Assembly: GCA_031292355.1 (NCBI GenBank)
Contig: JARLHI010000003.1
Coordinates: 1-64,000 of the forward strand
Length of the DNA: 64,000 nt
Source: Candidatus Obscuribacterales bacterium
GTDB lineage: Bacteria > Cyanobacteriota > Vampirovibrionia > Obscuribacterales > Obscuribacteraceae
Direction: 5' to 3'
The notes beneath the pieces were generated by a model. The model was not told the DNA's origin, ran no database searches, and was given only the letters and a program-made list of their open reading frames with translations. Each line of letters opens with the position of its first letter. Positions within the stretch are counted from its first letter, which is position 1. The translations under genes and the position numbers were made by a program. Below are positions 54,058 through 63,231 of the stretch, one piece after another.

Positions 54058-55458
54058 CTAGTTCTTGGGCGTCGCTGTTGTCGCCGAAGCTGTTGTATCT
54101 GTGGTCTTGTGAATTTGCTCTTTCATCACTTCAATGGCTTTAGACAACTGAATGTCTTTGCCATCAGCTGGTTGATGCTTGAAGCTCGAATAATTGACAT
54201 CGATCCACCATGGACCTTTGCCGTTGGTGTAATCAGCTTCTTTCAAATCAACTTTGAAGTCGGGCACGATGCCCACTTTGTGAATGTCAGTATCGTTAGG
54301 AGTGACATATCGAGCAATTGTGACATTGATACCAGAACCGTCTTCAAGCCTGTTGATGGCTTGAACAAGTCCTTTACCGAAGGACTTCTGTCCAACTAAT
54401 TTGGCGCGATTGTTATCACGCAGAGCACCGCTCAAAATTTCGCTGGCGCTGGCACTGCCACCGTTAATCAAAACAACCAGAGGCTGTCTCGTCAGTGGCT
54501 CACCCATAGCCGGGGTCGAGTTTTTGTAACCATCTGAATCAATGGTGGAAACAATGATGCTGTTCTTTTTCAAAAGCAGCATATTGGCGATGTCGATGGC
54601 GTTAGCAAGCAGTCCACCAGGGTTATTGCGCAAATCGATGATTAGTCCATCGCAATCGGCGAGTTTCTTCAAAGAGTCACGCATTTCTTTATTCGCTTTT
54701 TGCGAGATAAAGCTATCGAGGCGGATGTAACCTATATTGTCAGGTAGTTTCTCGGTAGAGGCAATGGCTCTAATTGGGATTTCAGCACGGTTGAGGTCCA
54801 CTTTGCGCTTCTCGGTTTTGCGCATGAAAGTGATACTGACTTTGGTGTTGATAGCGCCTCGAATTTGTTTGACGACAACATCGAGTGACTGCCCCTGAAC
54901 TGGCTTACCATCTACTTCTGTGATTTCGTCGCCTGGTTGCACATTGGCTTTGGAAGCTGGTGTGCCTTCAATTGGAGCAATAACCACTACCTTGTGGCCT
55001 TTGTTCATGCCAAGCTGCATGCCCACGCCAAACAAATGGGCTTCGATTTGAGACTTCTCTTCATCGAAGGCGTCTCTGTCTAAAAAACGAGTATATGGAT
55101 CAGACAGGCTGGCGAGCATCGTTTCAATGCCCTTATGTGCATCATCGCTGGTCTTCAGTTTGCCATCGTAATGATGCTCCCAGCGACTCCAGTCTTGACC
55201 ATTGAATTTCTGGTCGTAATAACCATCTTTGATAATGCGCCAGGCTTTGTTGTACTGCTGGGTTGGCGTTATCGCTGTGCGCGGTGTGGATTGAGCCAGT
55301 AAGTTGAGCGATCCAGCGCCAGAATTATCTGCCACCAATACGCGTTGCTCATTTTGATTGTGGCGCTCGCCCGTTAAAAGCCATTGCTGCAAGCCAAAAA
55401 AGAGCAAACTTAGGGACAGCAAGCCGCCTATTCTCGCTGCTCGTTTGCGTTCAAACAC
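54058..55458 (-). CDS. C-terminal processing protease (S41, CtpA-type)
   Basis: 466 residues. N-terminal signal anchor (residues ~9-27), PDZ domain (~130-215, GVGMQLGMNKGHKVVVIAPIEGTPASKANVQPGDEI), then the S41 catalytic core: GYIRLDSF, DLRNNPGGLLANAIDIA, nucleophile Ser in GGSASASEIL, Lys in SFGKGLVQ. Degrades or trims periplasmic proteins; in phototrophs CtpA matures D1, a role not expected here. The C-terminus is Thr/Ala-rich and low-complexity. No partner lipoprotein (NlpI/LbcA) is adjacent. Confidence 0.93.
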   Translation of the reverse strand: MFERKRAARIGGLLSLSLLFFGLQQWLLTGERHNQNEQRVLVADNSGAGSLNLLAQSTPRTAITPTQQYNKAWRIIKDGYYDQKFNGQDWSRWEHHYDGKLKTSDDAHKGIETMLASLSDPYTRFLDRDAFDEEKSQIEAHLFGVGMQLGMNKGHKVVVIAPIEGTPASKANVQPGDEITEVDGKPVQGQSLDVVVKQIRGAINTKVSITFMRKTEKRKVDLNRAEIPIRAIASTEKLPDNIGYIRLDSFISQKANKEMRDSLKKLADCDGLIIDLRNNPGGLLANAIDIANMLLLKKNSIIVSTIDSDGYKNSTPAMGEPLTRQPLVVLINGGSASASEILSGALRDNNRAKLVGQKSFGKGLVQAINRLEDGSGINVTIARYVTPNDTDIHKVGIVPDFKVDLKEADYTNGKGPWWIDVNYSSFKHQPADGKDIQLSKAIEVMKEQIHKTTDTTASATTATPKN

Positions 55459-55977
55459 TATGCCTACCTCAGTTCTATTTATAAGTCGATTATCTACTAA
55501 TAGGTTTGTCTTGTCACACTGTCTGTTAGATTTCGGTGCCAGTTCAAGGCTTCTTTGATTTTCAGATGATGCTTGACAGTTACTTCTTAAATCTTACGGC
55601 ATTGAGCACAAAATTCGGCCAGGGCAGTGAGGACTTGCGCTTAAAAGTCAGGGTCCTCTTATTGATGACGCTCGTCTCTATCAATTTATCCCCGTTTTAA
55701 GCGAAAATTTCGCTATTTGCATTACTTCAATTAGTTAAAAGCAAAGCCGACCGAGGTCTTGAAAAACTTCTTGCTGCGTTCAGGAATTTTAATTTTACTC
55801 CTATGTCGAATTGTTAGTCGAGGCCTAATTGTCGCCCAGTCAATAATTTGGTGGGGAATTCGAGGTATTTACAAGCCTTTTCTGACCCATTTATCTTGAC
55901 CTTAAATGTTTGAGCAAGACAAGCCAAGCGATACCTCCTAACATTGTTCTATTGTCTGAAGTGAAGGTATTAGGGGA
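55459..55977. other. Gap between ctpA and the flippase-like gene
   Basis: About 520 bp with no gene I can support. Holds the divergent promoters presumably; GAGGAC/GTCCTC arms (near 55629-55663) and a TTGACC (near 55896) are the only recognisable elements. Confidence 0.5.
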
Positions 55978-57072
55978 ATGGAATCTCAGAGTCTGACCTC
56001 GGCAAAGCCGTTAATGACGCGGGACGAGTTAATAGAGCCGATGCAGCAAAGTGTCCGATCAGGAATAAAGAATGGCATTCTGACGAGAGTTACAAGCTTG
56101 TCGAAAGGTGCCCAGCTCAAGCTCAAGATACTATTCAGCCTCATCCTCTTCGCTTCGCTGTTTATCTTTGGCAAAGTCGATTTGACTAAAACCATTGAAG
56201 TGGCTTCCCAAGCGAATCTCTGGTTTTTGTCAGCAGCGATTCTTGTGTTTGTGGGCAGCACGATTCTTAATGCCTATCGCTGGAAATTGCTCGCAGCCGC
56301 CCTTGGCTTCGAAAAGCCCGTCCTGCAATTGCTGCAATATTGCTTTGTTGGATTGTTCTTCAATTTATTTCTGCCATCTACCGTTGGTGGCGATGTCAGC
56401 CGCTGCTATTACCTTTCTAAAGGAACCGGGCGCTATAAGCAGGCCTTCTACTCCGTCCTTGCCGACCGCGCAGTGGGCATTGCCGTTCTTTTTATGTTTG
56501 CAACGCTGGGCATTTTATTCGGACCAGGCGCAAGTGGATTGCCGGGGGCAATGAAGTTGCCAATTTTTGCGGGTACCTTCGGCGTTTTTTGCGTTGTGCC
56601 CCTGATGCCTTTGCTTTCACGCAAGTTGCTGGGACAAGAGCACTGGTTGACTCAAAAATTCAATAATTCCTCTGCCACGATTTTCTGGACAAATAAAAAA
56701 CTGATAGTCATGGCGCTTCTGCAGTCAGTGCTTCTGCAAGCAATTATTGTCGGTTGTCATATTTTGATTGCCTGGTCGCTGGGCTTGTGGAGTGTGCCTC
56801 TGTGGTACTACTTCATTTTTTATCCAGCAGTAGCTGTACTTGGATTTATCACTCCCAGCTTTAACGGCATCGGCGTAAGAGAAGGTGCCTATACCTATTT
56901 CTTGATGCTTCCAGTTGCCGGCGTTGATAAATCTCATGCCTTTACTTTCGCTGTCATCTGGCTTGGTTTGAATACCTTTATTAGTCTTGTCGGCGGTCTG
57001 GTCTATCTGGCAGGCCACTTCCACTTCTCACAGGAAGAAGCAGAGAAATTGCAGCACGAAGCTATAGACTGA
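55978..57072 (+). CDS. Lysylphosphatidylglycerol synthase TM / flippase-like membrane protein (UPF0104)
   Basis: 364 residues, seven to eight membrane helices starting at LKILFSLILFASLFIFGKVD. Family pattern: LFFNLFLPSTVGGDVSRCYYLSKGTGRYKQAFYSVLADRAVG and FNGIGVREGAYTYFL, as in AglD/LPG synthase membrane domains. The lysyl-transfer domain of MprF is absent, so it is more likely a lipid-linked transporter or transferase. The ATG is only 1-2 nt from AGGGG, so an inner ATG (56014) may be the true start. The CCA-type enzyme gene follows 100 nt later. Confidence 0.8.
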   Translation: MESQSLTSAKPLMTRDELIEPMQQSVRSGIKNGILTRVTSLSKGAQLKLKILFSLILFASLFIFGKVDLTKTIEVASQANLWFLSAAILVFVGSTILNAYRWKLLAAALGFEKPVLQLLQYCFVGLFFNLFLPSTVGGDVSRCYYLSKGTGRYKQAFYSVLADRAVGIAVLFMFATLGILFGPGASGLPGAMKLPIFAGTFGVFCVVPLMPLLSRKLLGQEHWLTQKFNNSSATIFWTNKKLIVMALLQSVLLQAIIVGCHILIAWSLGLWSVPLWYYFIFYPAVAVLGFITPSFNGIGVREGAYTYFLMLPVAGVDKSHAFTFAVIWLGLNTFISLVGGLVYLAGHFHFSQEEAEKLQHEAID

Positions 57073-57175
57073 GTTGGAAAAGCCTCAACCAAGCTCAAGC
57101 TCATTCATCTATACTGGTAGTGCAAACGGTACCCGGTCACCGGAATACCCCTAACATCAACGCCAGTAAAGAAGA

Positions 57176-58657
57176 TTGTCTGATTTTAGCACCCGAAAAC
57201 AAGTCGCTCTACCAGGCTCCGTCCAGCCTGCGGGGTACGATGACGTCAAGCGTGCACTTTCTATCGCCGATGAAACCGGACATAGGCTGTATCTTGTCGG
57301 CGGCTACCTGCGCGACGCTTTGCTTATTGCCTCCGGCAAAATGACATCCAGCGACAAGCCTTTTAAGGATTTTGATTTTGCTGTGGAAGGCGGGCATGCT
57401 TTTGTTTTTGCCAAGTACGTCGCTGACAAAATGAATGGGCACTTCGTCCCACTCGATGAAGCAAATGACACAGCTAGAGTGGTTCTGGACAATGGCAACA
57501 TATTAGATTTTGCTGGTTGCGTCGGCGGTACCATTGAAGCCGATGTCTGGCGGCGCGACTTCACTATTAATTCACTGGTTTGGGATCCTCTCAATCCTGG
57601 ACAGATTGTCGATTATGTGGGCGGTCTGAACGATCTCGAAAATTTGACGATTAGAGCTGTTTCTGAGTCTGTATTTATAGAAGACCCACTCCGCATTCTC
57701 AGAGCCTATCGATTTGCGGCCGCTATTGACGGCAATATCGAAATGAGTACCAGGCAATGGTTGGAAAATCATGTGCCTCGTCTTGCTCAAACGGCAGTGG
57801 AGCGAATAAATTTCGAACTGTTCGCAATTTTCAATCAAAAGAATTCCGGTCGCTTTATTTTTGATATGGGCACAGCTGGATTGCTTGAAGCAATTTTTCC
57901 CGAGCTGACTGAATGTCGCCGTGTCACAGCTAACGCCTTCCACCATTTAGCCTTATTTGAACACAGCCTTGAGACTATTCCTCAACTTGAAAGTCGTATG
58001 GCGCAAATGCCGGACTTTGTACTGGAATCAGCAAGCGGAGAATTATCATTTGGCGTTTCGCGGCTTGCCGCAACTAAGGTAGCAGCCCTCTTGCACGACA
58101 TAGGCAAGCCAGAAACCTGGGTTATAAACGATGACGGGCGTCACACCTTTTACGGCCATGACAGAGTTGGTGCGGACTTGTGTGAGCAGCTTGCCGAGCG
58201 CATGAAGTGGTCTAAACCAGTAAGCAAATTTATCGTCAAGTTGATTGCCTGGCATTTGCGCCCTGGTCAGCTGTTTCATCAGGGTTTGCCGACTGAGCGC
58301 GCTGTCAGACGTTTTTATCGCAGCTGTGGAGTTGATACGCCAGAATTGATGATGCTTGCTTTTGCTGACCTTGGTGCCACCTGTGGGCCAGGATTGATGG
58401 GAGAGAATCGAGATTATCTCGATAGCAGCTTGATCGATTTGATGAACGGCTACAAGGATTTCGAAAATGCCGCTAAACTGCAGCCCAAACTACTGGATGG
58501 CAATCAGATCATGACTTTGCTCGGTATCAGTGGTGGACCAGTTATCGGCACTTTACTCGCTGATCTGGATGAGGCTCAAGGATTTAATGAAGTGCAGGAT
58601 CGCGCTTCAGCTGAGCTTTTCGTTAAAAAACTGTACCTGGAGAAGTATTCTAAATAA
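57176..58657 (+). CDS. tRNA nucleotidyltransferase / poly(A) polymerase family with HD domain
   Basis: 493 residues. Nucleotidyltransferase head: YLVGGYLRDALL, the Asp-x-Asp metal site in FKDFDFAVEGG, RRDFTINSLVWDP, EDPLRILRAYRF. An HD domain follows (ALLHDIGKPETW, YGHDRVGA), as in bacterial CCA-adding enzymes with phosphodiesterase activity. Either full CCA addition or A-addition; cyanobacteria and relatives sometimes carry more than one enzyme. The tRNA in this window lacks an encoded CCA, so the activity is needed. TTG start, AAAGAAGA upstream. Confidence 0.88.
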   Translation: MSDFSTRKQVALPGSVQPAGYDDVKRALSIADETGHRLYLVGGYLRDALLIASGKMTSSDKPFKDFDFAVEGGHAFVFAKYVADKMNGHFVPLDEANDTARVVLDNGNILDFAGCVGGTIEADVWRRDFTINSLVWDPLNPGQIVDYVGGLNDLENLTIRAVSESVFIEDPLRILRAYRFAAAIDGNIEMSTRQWLENHVPRLAQTAVERINFELFAIFNQKNSGRFIFDMGTAGLLEAIFPELTECRRVTANAFHHLALFEHSLETIPQLESRMAQMPDFVLESASGELSFGVSRLAATKVAALLHDIGKPETWVINDDGRHTFYGHDRVGADLCEQLAERMKWSKPVSKFIVKLIAWHLRPGQLFHQGLPTERAVRRFYRSCGVDTPELMMLAFADLGATCGPGLMGENRDYLDSSLIDLMNGYKDFENAAKLQPKLLDGNQIMTLLGISGGPVIGTLLADLDEAQGFNEVQDRASAELFVKKLYLEKYSK

Positions 58658-58823
58658 CTAAAACTCCGCTTGGCATCTAAGTTTGGGGGTTAGGGAACTT
58701 TTTGCCGGGCATAAAAGATTCAGAGAGACAGAACGCAACTGATTAAGACAGTTGATTTCACTTTACGAGACTCGGTTACCGAGTTGGGAATTGTTGTTTG
58801 CCATTCTGGAAAAAGGTGTAACC

Positions 58824-59081
58824 ATGAATACAAAGGTTGATAAACTTCGCAACTACACAATCATCGCTCGGCTCGATGATGCCATTCCGTTGAATACAGA
58901 AGAGTGGATGTCGGTTGAACGTTTGCTCAATCAAGTTTCCGAATTTGTACCGATGTCGATGCTCAATAGCGTCACCGAAGCTATTATCACTTACGCTGAC
59001 GACCAGGCGCGTCGCGGCTACCTGCTCGGTCAAGAAGACCTCGTACAAGAACTGAAGAAGAAAGCTGCTCGTATCGCTTAG
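58824..59081 (+). CDS. Small conserved-looking helical protein, unknown
   Basis: 85 residues from the ATG at 58824 with AAGGTG upstream; the frame opens at 58752. Sequence MNTKVDKLRNYTIIARLDDA, then LNQVSEFVPMSMLNSVTEAIITYADDQARRGY. Mostly helical, soluble, no domain recognised. Followed by a hairpin and a terminator, so likely monocistronic. Confidence 0.65.
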   Translation: MNTKVDKLRNYTIIARLDDAIPLNTEEWMSVERLLNQVSEFVPMSMLNSVTEAIITYADDQARRGYLLGQEDLVQELKKKAARIA

Positions 59082-59112
59082 TGCATAATTCCCATGCATA
59101 AGTCTTATGCAC
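59081..59112 (+). other. Overlapping inverted repeats after the 85-aa gene
   Basis: GTGCATAA (59081-59088), ATGCATAA (59094-59101) and TTATGCAC (59105-59112): the last can pair with either of the first two, giving alternative hairpins right at the stop codon. Confidence 0.4.
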
Positions 59113-59170
59113 AATGGCATCACGATTCTGCGGTTGCTTTGTCTCAATAAAATGACCTAATATCTTTTAC

Positions 59171-59202
59171 ACAGTCGGATTTATTCCGGCTGTTGTTTTT
59201 TT
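59171..59202 (+). terminator. Intrinsic terminator
   Basis: ACAGTCGGA/TCCGGCTGT (9 bp, one wobble), loop TTTAT, T7 after a TG. Ends the transcript of the 85-aa gene. Confidence 0.85.
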
Positions 59203-59264
59203 GAATGCTTTTTTAAATTTGTCCCTCGCGTTTCGATGCCTCATTAAAGGACTGCTTTTATTCT

Positions 59265-59816
59265 ATGAACGAGACAATTCGCTTGATACCGCTCACAGTG
59301 GCAGCTTTAATCAGCTGCTCATCGCTTGCAACACTTACAGTGCAACCGTCAAATGCTCAACAAAATCAGGTTGAAGCTAGCTCAATTCCCAATGCGCCAG
59401 GATTTCCAGGTAAGGGAAAAATTGCCGATTGGAAAAAGGCAACTGTACTTTTTAATCAAGGCATCGATTGCTCACGCTCGAAGGACTATAAAAACGCAGT
59501 CAAAAAATATCAGGCGGCAATTGCTGTATATCCTTATGACCCTAATTTTTTCGCCAACATGGGTTTTGCTTACGAACACTGCAACGATCCAAAATCTGGT
59601 GAGGCCGCCTGCCGCAAGGCCGTCGCTCTCGACAAAGGATTTGGCGGAGGTTATGAGAATCTGGGCAATTGTCTTTACGACCAGAACAGATTGGTCGAAT
59701 CCAAAGCCGCTTTCAATCAGGCGGTAAGTTGTGAATTGGCGCTCAGTAAGCGCAACGAATTGCTTAAAGTTATTGATACACTCGATGTTGAAATCAAAAA
59801 GCACGGTTCCAAATAA
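59265..59816 (+). CDS. Secreted TPR protein
   Basis: 183 residues with a signal peptide (cleavage SNA-QQ). Two to three tetratricopeptide repeats: ATVLFNQGIDCSRSKDYKNAVKKYQAAIAVYPYDPNFFANMGFAYEHCNDPKSGEAACRKAVALD and the following GGGYENLGNCLYDQNRLVESKAAFNQAV are typical. Three Cys in the repeats. Periplasmic scaffold function likely; partner unknown. Ribosome site AAAGGA. Confidence 0.85.
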   Translation: MNETIRLIPLTVAALISCSSLATLTVQPSNAQQNQVEASSIPNAPGFPGKGKIADWKKATVLFNQGIDCSRSKDYKNAVKKYQAAIAVYPYDPNFFANMGFAYEHCNDPKSGEAACRKAVALDKGFGGGYENLGNCLYDQNRLVESKAAFNQAVSCELALSKRNELLKVIDTLDVEIKKHGSK

Positions 59817-60053
59817 TATTTGACATTTGGCTAAGCGCCGGGAACCAATTAAACTGGCTTACCGTCTAGCTTTGTGTCAGCAAGATGCGGCAATTCAATC
59901 TCAATAGAGAGATGTAACCTGTTTCAGGATTTGCCGCGTCATTCTGACAAACCTTTAGCCTAGCCAAAAATCTCTTTGATAGTTGTTATAATAAAACGCT
60001 TAGTCGATGACCTGTTTCTGGGATGGCGACCGTGATTTTCTGTCTTTGCCTGC

Positions 60054-61670
60054 ATGAAGTCTGAGAACTTCCTTGTGTCGGCGGTCTTCGTGACGTCGTT
60101 GATAGTTTTTGCGTGTCTGGGTCTAGTTGGCGCAGTCGACTCAAAACATTCAGATTCGATTTCCAAAGCAGAAAACAGGAACCTGGCCAGTTTCCCTCCC
60201 TTGAGATCATTGCGTCGCGATCTGCCTGGTTTTCCTGCGCTGTTTGAGAATTTCTACAACGACCACTTTTTGCTTAGATTGACACTGAGCCGATGGCGTA
60301 ATTATTTAGATTATGCAATTCTGCGCAGTTCTGGCAATGCCTCGGTCGCGCTCGGTGGCAATCACTGGTTGTTTTATGCTTTGAATAAACTACCGGTCAC
60401 TCAACAGAATCTTGCTCCTTACACAGAGCCAGAACTCAATGCCGCAGTCAAGTCATTTTGCGCGCGTCGGGATCTTCTTGCTGCCCATGGCGCCAAATAC
60501 GTTCTTCTTCTTGCTCCTGAAAAAGGCACCATTTATCCCGAATTAATGCCACCAGGTTGGGTTAGAGGGGCAGGAGCGAGTCGACTTGAGCAATTGCAGG
60601 CAGCCCTTTCGAAAGAAAAAGTAGATTACGTCGATGCGCGTTCTTTATTGCTTCAAGCAAAACAGCACGAGGCACTTGATAAACCACTTTATTTTTCCAA
60701 TGACAGTCACTGGAATCGCTATGGTGCGTATCTTGTAGCGCAACAATTATTTCGTCAAATACACTTAAGGCTGCCTGCTCTGACGCCGTTTCAAAGTAAC
60801 GAAATCCAATTGGAGAAAGACAATCACAGCGGTGATCTGTCCATGTTGCTAGGCTTGCAAAAAAGTATCGTCGACAAAAAAAGTCTCACCGCCACCATTT
60901 TGCAAAAACATGCACATGAAGTCGACAATAAAGGTCTTCCTCGTTTTGAAAGTGGTATTGTCGAGACCGCTACCGAGCCAACAGCTTACCGAACATACGA
61001 CGCAAAACTACCACGGGCATTCGTTTTGCATGATTCGTTTATGGAATTTTTGCAACCATATCTTGCTGAGAAATTCAGTTTCTCCGAGTTTCATCTGGCG
61101 AGATTGCTACTGCCGGAAGTGGTTGCTGGCGAAAGACCAGATGTGGTGATCGATGAAATTGCTGAGAGACATCTATACGATCGTGGTTTCGACAATGTCC
61201 CAACATTTTTAGACAAGAAAGCTCCACAAGGCAAGTCGGCTTCTACAAAACAGGTCGAACAAAGAGGTTTTGCATGTCCGGTCGAACAGCAAGTTGTTGC
61301 GTGTTTTCAAAATAGGTGGCAACTGCTTTCCATAAAAACAACCGATTACCCGAACAGTCTCGGCGCAGAACTTCACTGGCGTGCTAAAGCAGATGGCAAA
61401 CTCAACGACAGGGTGCAGATTAGTTTGCTTGGTAGGGAGTCAAAGGAAGTAAAAGGAGTGGCTGACTATCGCCAGGACACATTCGATCGTCCTGTAAAGG
61501 CCGGTCAGGAGTGGGTGGACATTGTACCGGTGAGAGTAAATAGTGACGATATTTTCGACCAGATTGGCATTATGGTCGTGGGAGCTTCTGGCGCTTTGTA
61601 CTGTGACTCTCCGCGCTGTGATTACAAGGTGCGCGCTATTGTCGATCATATTCTCACGGTCTTGTACTGA
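60054..61670 (+). CDS. AlgJ/AlgX-like SGNH-type O-acetyltransferase
   Basis: 538 residues. N-terminal membrane anchor/signal (residues ~7-27), then ENRNLASFPPL and the SGNH-like core: LLLAPEKGTIYPELMP, FSNDSHWNRYGAYLVAQQL (Asp-His pair, near residue 220) and AFVLHDSFMEF (Ser, near 327). These match AlgJ/AlgX proteins that acetylate polysaccharides in the periplasm. The usual MBOAT partner (AlgI/DltB) is not nearby. Residues ~400-538 form an extra beta-rich domain with two Cys pairs. Start chosen as the M-K-S-E codon at 60054 (TTG/ATG region). Confidence 0.8.
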   Translation: MKSENFLVSAVFVTSLIVFACLGLVGAVDSKHSDSISKAENRNLASFPPLRSLRRDLPGFPALFENFYNDHFLLRLTLSRWRNYLDYAILRSSGNASVALGGNHWLFYALNKLPVTQQNLAPYTEPELNAAVKSFCARRDLLAAHGAKYVLLLAPEKGTIYPELMPPGWVRGAGASRLEQLQAALSKEKVDYVDARSLLLQAKQHEALDKPLYFSNDSHWNRYGAYLVAQQLFRQIHLRLPALTPFQSNEIQLEKDNHSGDLSMLLGLQKSIVDKKSLTATILQKHAHEVDNKGLPRFESGIVETATEPTAYRTYDAKLPRAFVLHDSFMEFLQPYLAEKFSFSEFHLARLLLPEVVAGERPDVVIDEIAERHLYDRGFDNVPTFLDKKAPQGKSASTKQVEQRGFACPVEQQVVACFQNRWQLLSIKTTDYPNSLGAELHWRAKADGKLNDRVQISLLGRESKEVKGVADYRQDTFDRPVKAGQEWVDIVPVRVNSDDIFDQIGIMVVGASGALYCDSPRCDYKVRAIVDHILTVLY

Positions 61671-61736
61671 TGCTCGCCGTCGCTTCTTCGTAGCATCCGG
61701 GTACGTATAAGTTACTGACACAGGCAGGAGTTTGAC

Positions 61737-62624
61737 TTGAAACGGCTTTTTAATCTGGCAATTTTTGTGATACTGGCTGGCTATATTACCTGCTCAATAA
61801 CGTTTGCAGATGAACAAATGCTCAATGGTTCAGCCAGTCAACGTCAACCCATGAATTCTTCGGTCAAATTGATGAAACCTGTAGAACCTAATGTTCTTCA
61901 AATAAAAGCCGCTCCACGAGTGCCTGTTAACTCAAATTTGCGTATAACTTCAGTTGCTCCCAATGCAGTCGTGCCTCAGTTCAAGCGTATCAATGCCCTT
62001 GGTCCAGATGGAAAACCAGCACCTATGCGGACGCCTTCACCAGTAACTGCTCTTAAGGCAACGAGCGCAACTCAAAGCGACCCGGCTACAAATGGTTCCT
62101 CTGTTGGAACGAATCCTGCTCAAAATGGTGTGGTCAATCTCAATCCGCAATTTCAATCCTTCAAAACCGACACGAAGGTGCAAGGAAATCAGGCGACTGC
62201 TCAATCTGCAAACTGGCAGATGAAATCTAAAGCAGGACTTCTGACTCAGCCTGTGCAAAGTCAGGCGCGTAGCGCAAATTGGAGTGACTGGTACAAATTG
62301 GTAGCAAAAACTGTCTACGACCAATGGGTTGTCAACGAGACGGGACCGGGAAAAGTCTGTGTTCAGGTGACTGTTTGGGCAAGTCGCGATATTGAAGGAC
62401 GAATTTTGCGATTTGAAAATGCGCCAGATTCCGTGCGCACCAGCGCGCAGCAGGTCAATTTCTCGAAAGCCGCTCTACAAGCAGTTAACAGCCTCGAGAA
62501 TAATGGCATTCTAGAATTTCCGGTCAACGATCATCGCACCAAAATTGTGTTTGAGCTCGATATTTCTCGCCTGGTAGGTGGTGCTTCTGGCTGCCAGGTA
62601 GTTAACGCGCACACAGAAAATTGA
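61737..62624 (+). CDS. TonB-C/TolA-like secreted protein
   Basis: 295 residues with a signal peptide (cleavage TFA-DE). A long Pro/Ala/Ser/Asn-rich middle (about 40-180) and a C-terminal domain of ~100 residues (WYKLVAKTVYDQWVV, GKVCVQVTVWASRDIEGRI, KTVFELDI-type end) like TonB/TolA C-terminal folds that span or contact the periplasm. Energy transfer without a TonB membrane helix is unlikely, so an adapter role is more plausible. TTG start with CAGGAG. Confidence 0.7.
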   Translation: MKRLFNLAIFVILAGYITCSITFADEQMLNGSASQRQPMNSSVKLMKPVEPNVLQIKAAPRVPVNSNLRITSVAPNAVVPQFKRINALGPDGKPAPMRTPSPVTALKATSATQSDPATNGSSVGTNPAQNGVVNLNPQFQSFKTDTKVQGNQATAQSANWQMKSKAGLLTQPVQSQARSANWSDWYKLVAKTVYDQWVVNETGPGKVCVQVTVWASRDIEGRILRFENAPDSVRTSAQQVNFSKAALQAVNSLENNGILEFPVNDHRTKIVFELDISRLVGGASGCQVVNAHTEN

Positions 62625-62640
62625 TGCGTTTGTCGCATGT

Positions 62641-62668
62641 CAGACCAACGTATAATTTAGACGGTCTG
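62641..62668 (+). promoter_or_regulatory. -10 box flanked by an inverted repeat
   Basis: Perfect TATAAT (62651-62656) inside the dyad CAGACC (62641-62646) / GGTCTG (62663-62668), 33-45 bp before the pseudopilin start. A regulator bound here would cover the -10 region. No good -35. Confidence 0.6.
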
Positions 62669-62700
62669 TGAATTGATTTTACTATGTGTATGAGGCCCTG

Positions 62701-63201
62701 ATGCGTAAGAAGCCATTTTCTGGAATCTCTAAGAGAAATACAAAGGCAGCCAGCTTAATCGAGATGGCCATGGGATTGATTGTTTTGTTGCCTGTTCTTT
62801 TAACGATTATGGATTTGACAGTAATCACGCTGGCTGTGCAAATTAACGATAACGCAGCCAGAGAAGCAGTAAGACTTGCAGCTTCTGGTGATCCTGGCCA
62901 GGCTCAAGCAAGAGCGCAACAAGTCATTGCTCGCATAAACAAAAGCACATCCGGTTATGTGTCTAACATCACCTTGACGGCTCTTACTTTTAAACCAACA
63001 ACTTTGTTGGCGAACGCGGTCGCCTTAGTGCCCTATGGTGGCACTATTTCTGGCAGTGTTACAGTGCAGACTCAGGCCACTGTGACACCGTTTGTAGTGC
63101 AATATGTTTATCCAGGACCGTACAATTTTAACTCGGCGCAAACCTGTCCAATCACTTACACGGTGCCCAACACAGCCGGCGGACAGACCATCGCTCCGTA
63201 G
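62701..63201 (+). CDS. TadE-like pilus assembly / pseudopilin protein
   Basis: About 166 residues from the ATG at 62701. Basic start (RKKPFSGISKRNTKAASLIE), then one hydrophobic helix (MAMGLIVLLPVLLTIMDLTVITLAV) with Glu near its N-terminal end (SLIEMAMG), and a helix with AREAVRLAA, as in TadE/TadG proteins. The second half is beta-rich with Cys. The Tad pilus operon itself is not in the window, so this may be a stand-alone pseudopilin-like gene. Confidence 0.75.
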   Translation: MRKKPFSGISKRNTKAASLIEMAMGLIVLLPVLLTIMDLTVITLAVQINDNAAREAVRLAASGDPGQAQARAQQVIARINKSTSGYVSNITLTALTFKPTTLLANAVALVPYGGTISGSVTVQTQATVTPFVVQYVYPGPYNFNSAQTCPITYTVPNTAGGQTIAP

Positions 63202-63214
63202 CGATAGTTTTTTT
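63190..63214 (+). terminator. Intrinsic terminator overlapping the stop codon
   Basis: ATCGCT/AGCGAT (63190-63195, 63200-63205) with loop CCGT, then AG and T7. The stop TAG (63199-63201) lies in the hairpin. Confidence 0.7.
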
Positions 63215-63231
63215 ATGCCATTGCTTTTTGA

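Noticed and set aside
54058-55458. CtpA as evidence of photosynthesis
   Set aside because: CtpA-type proteases are common in non-phototrophs, and no photosystem gene is in the window.
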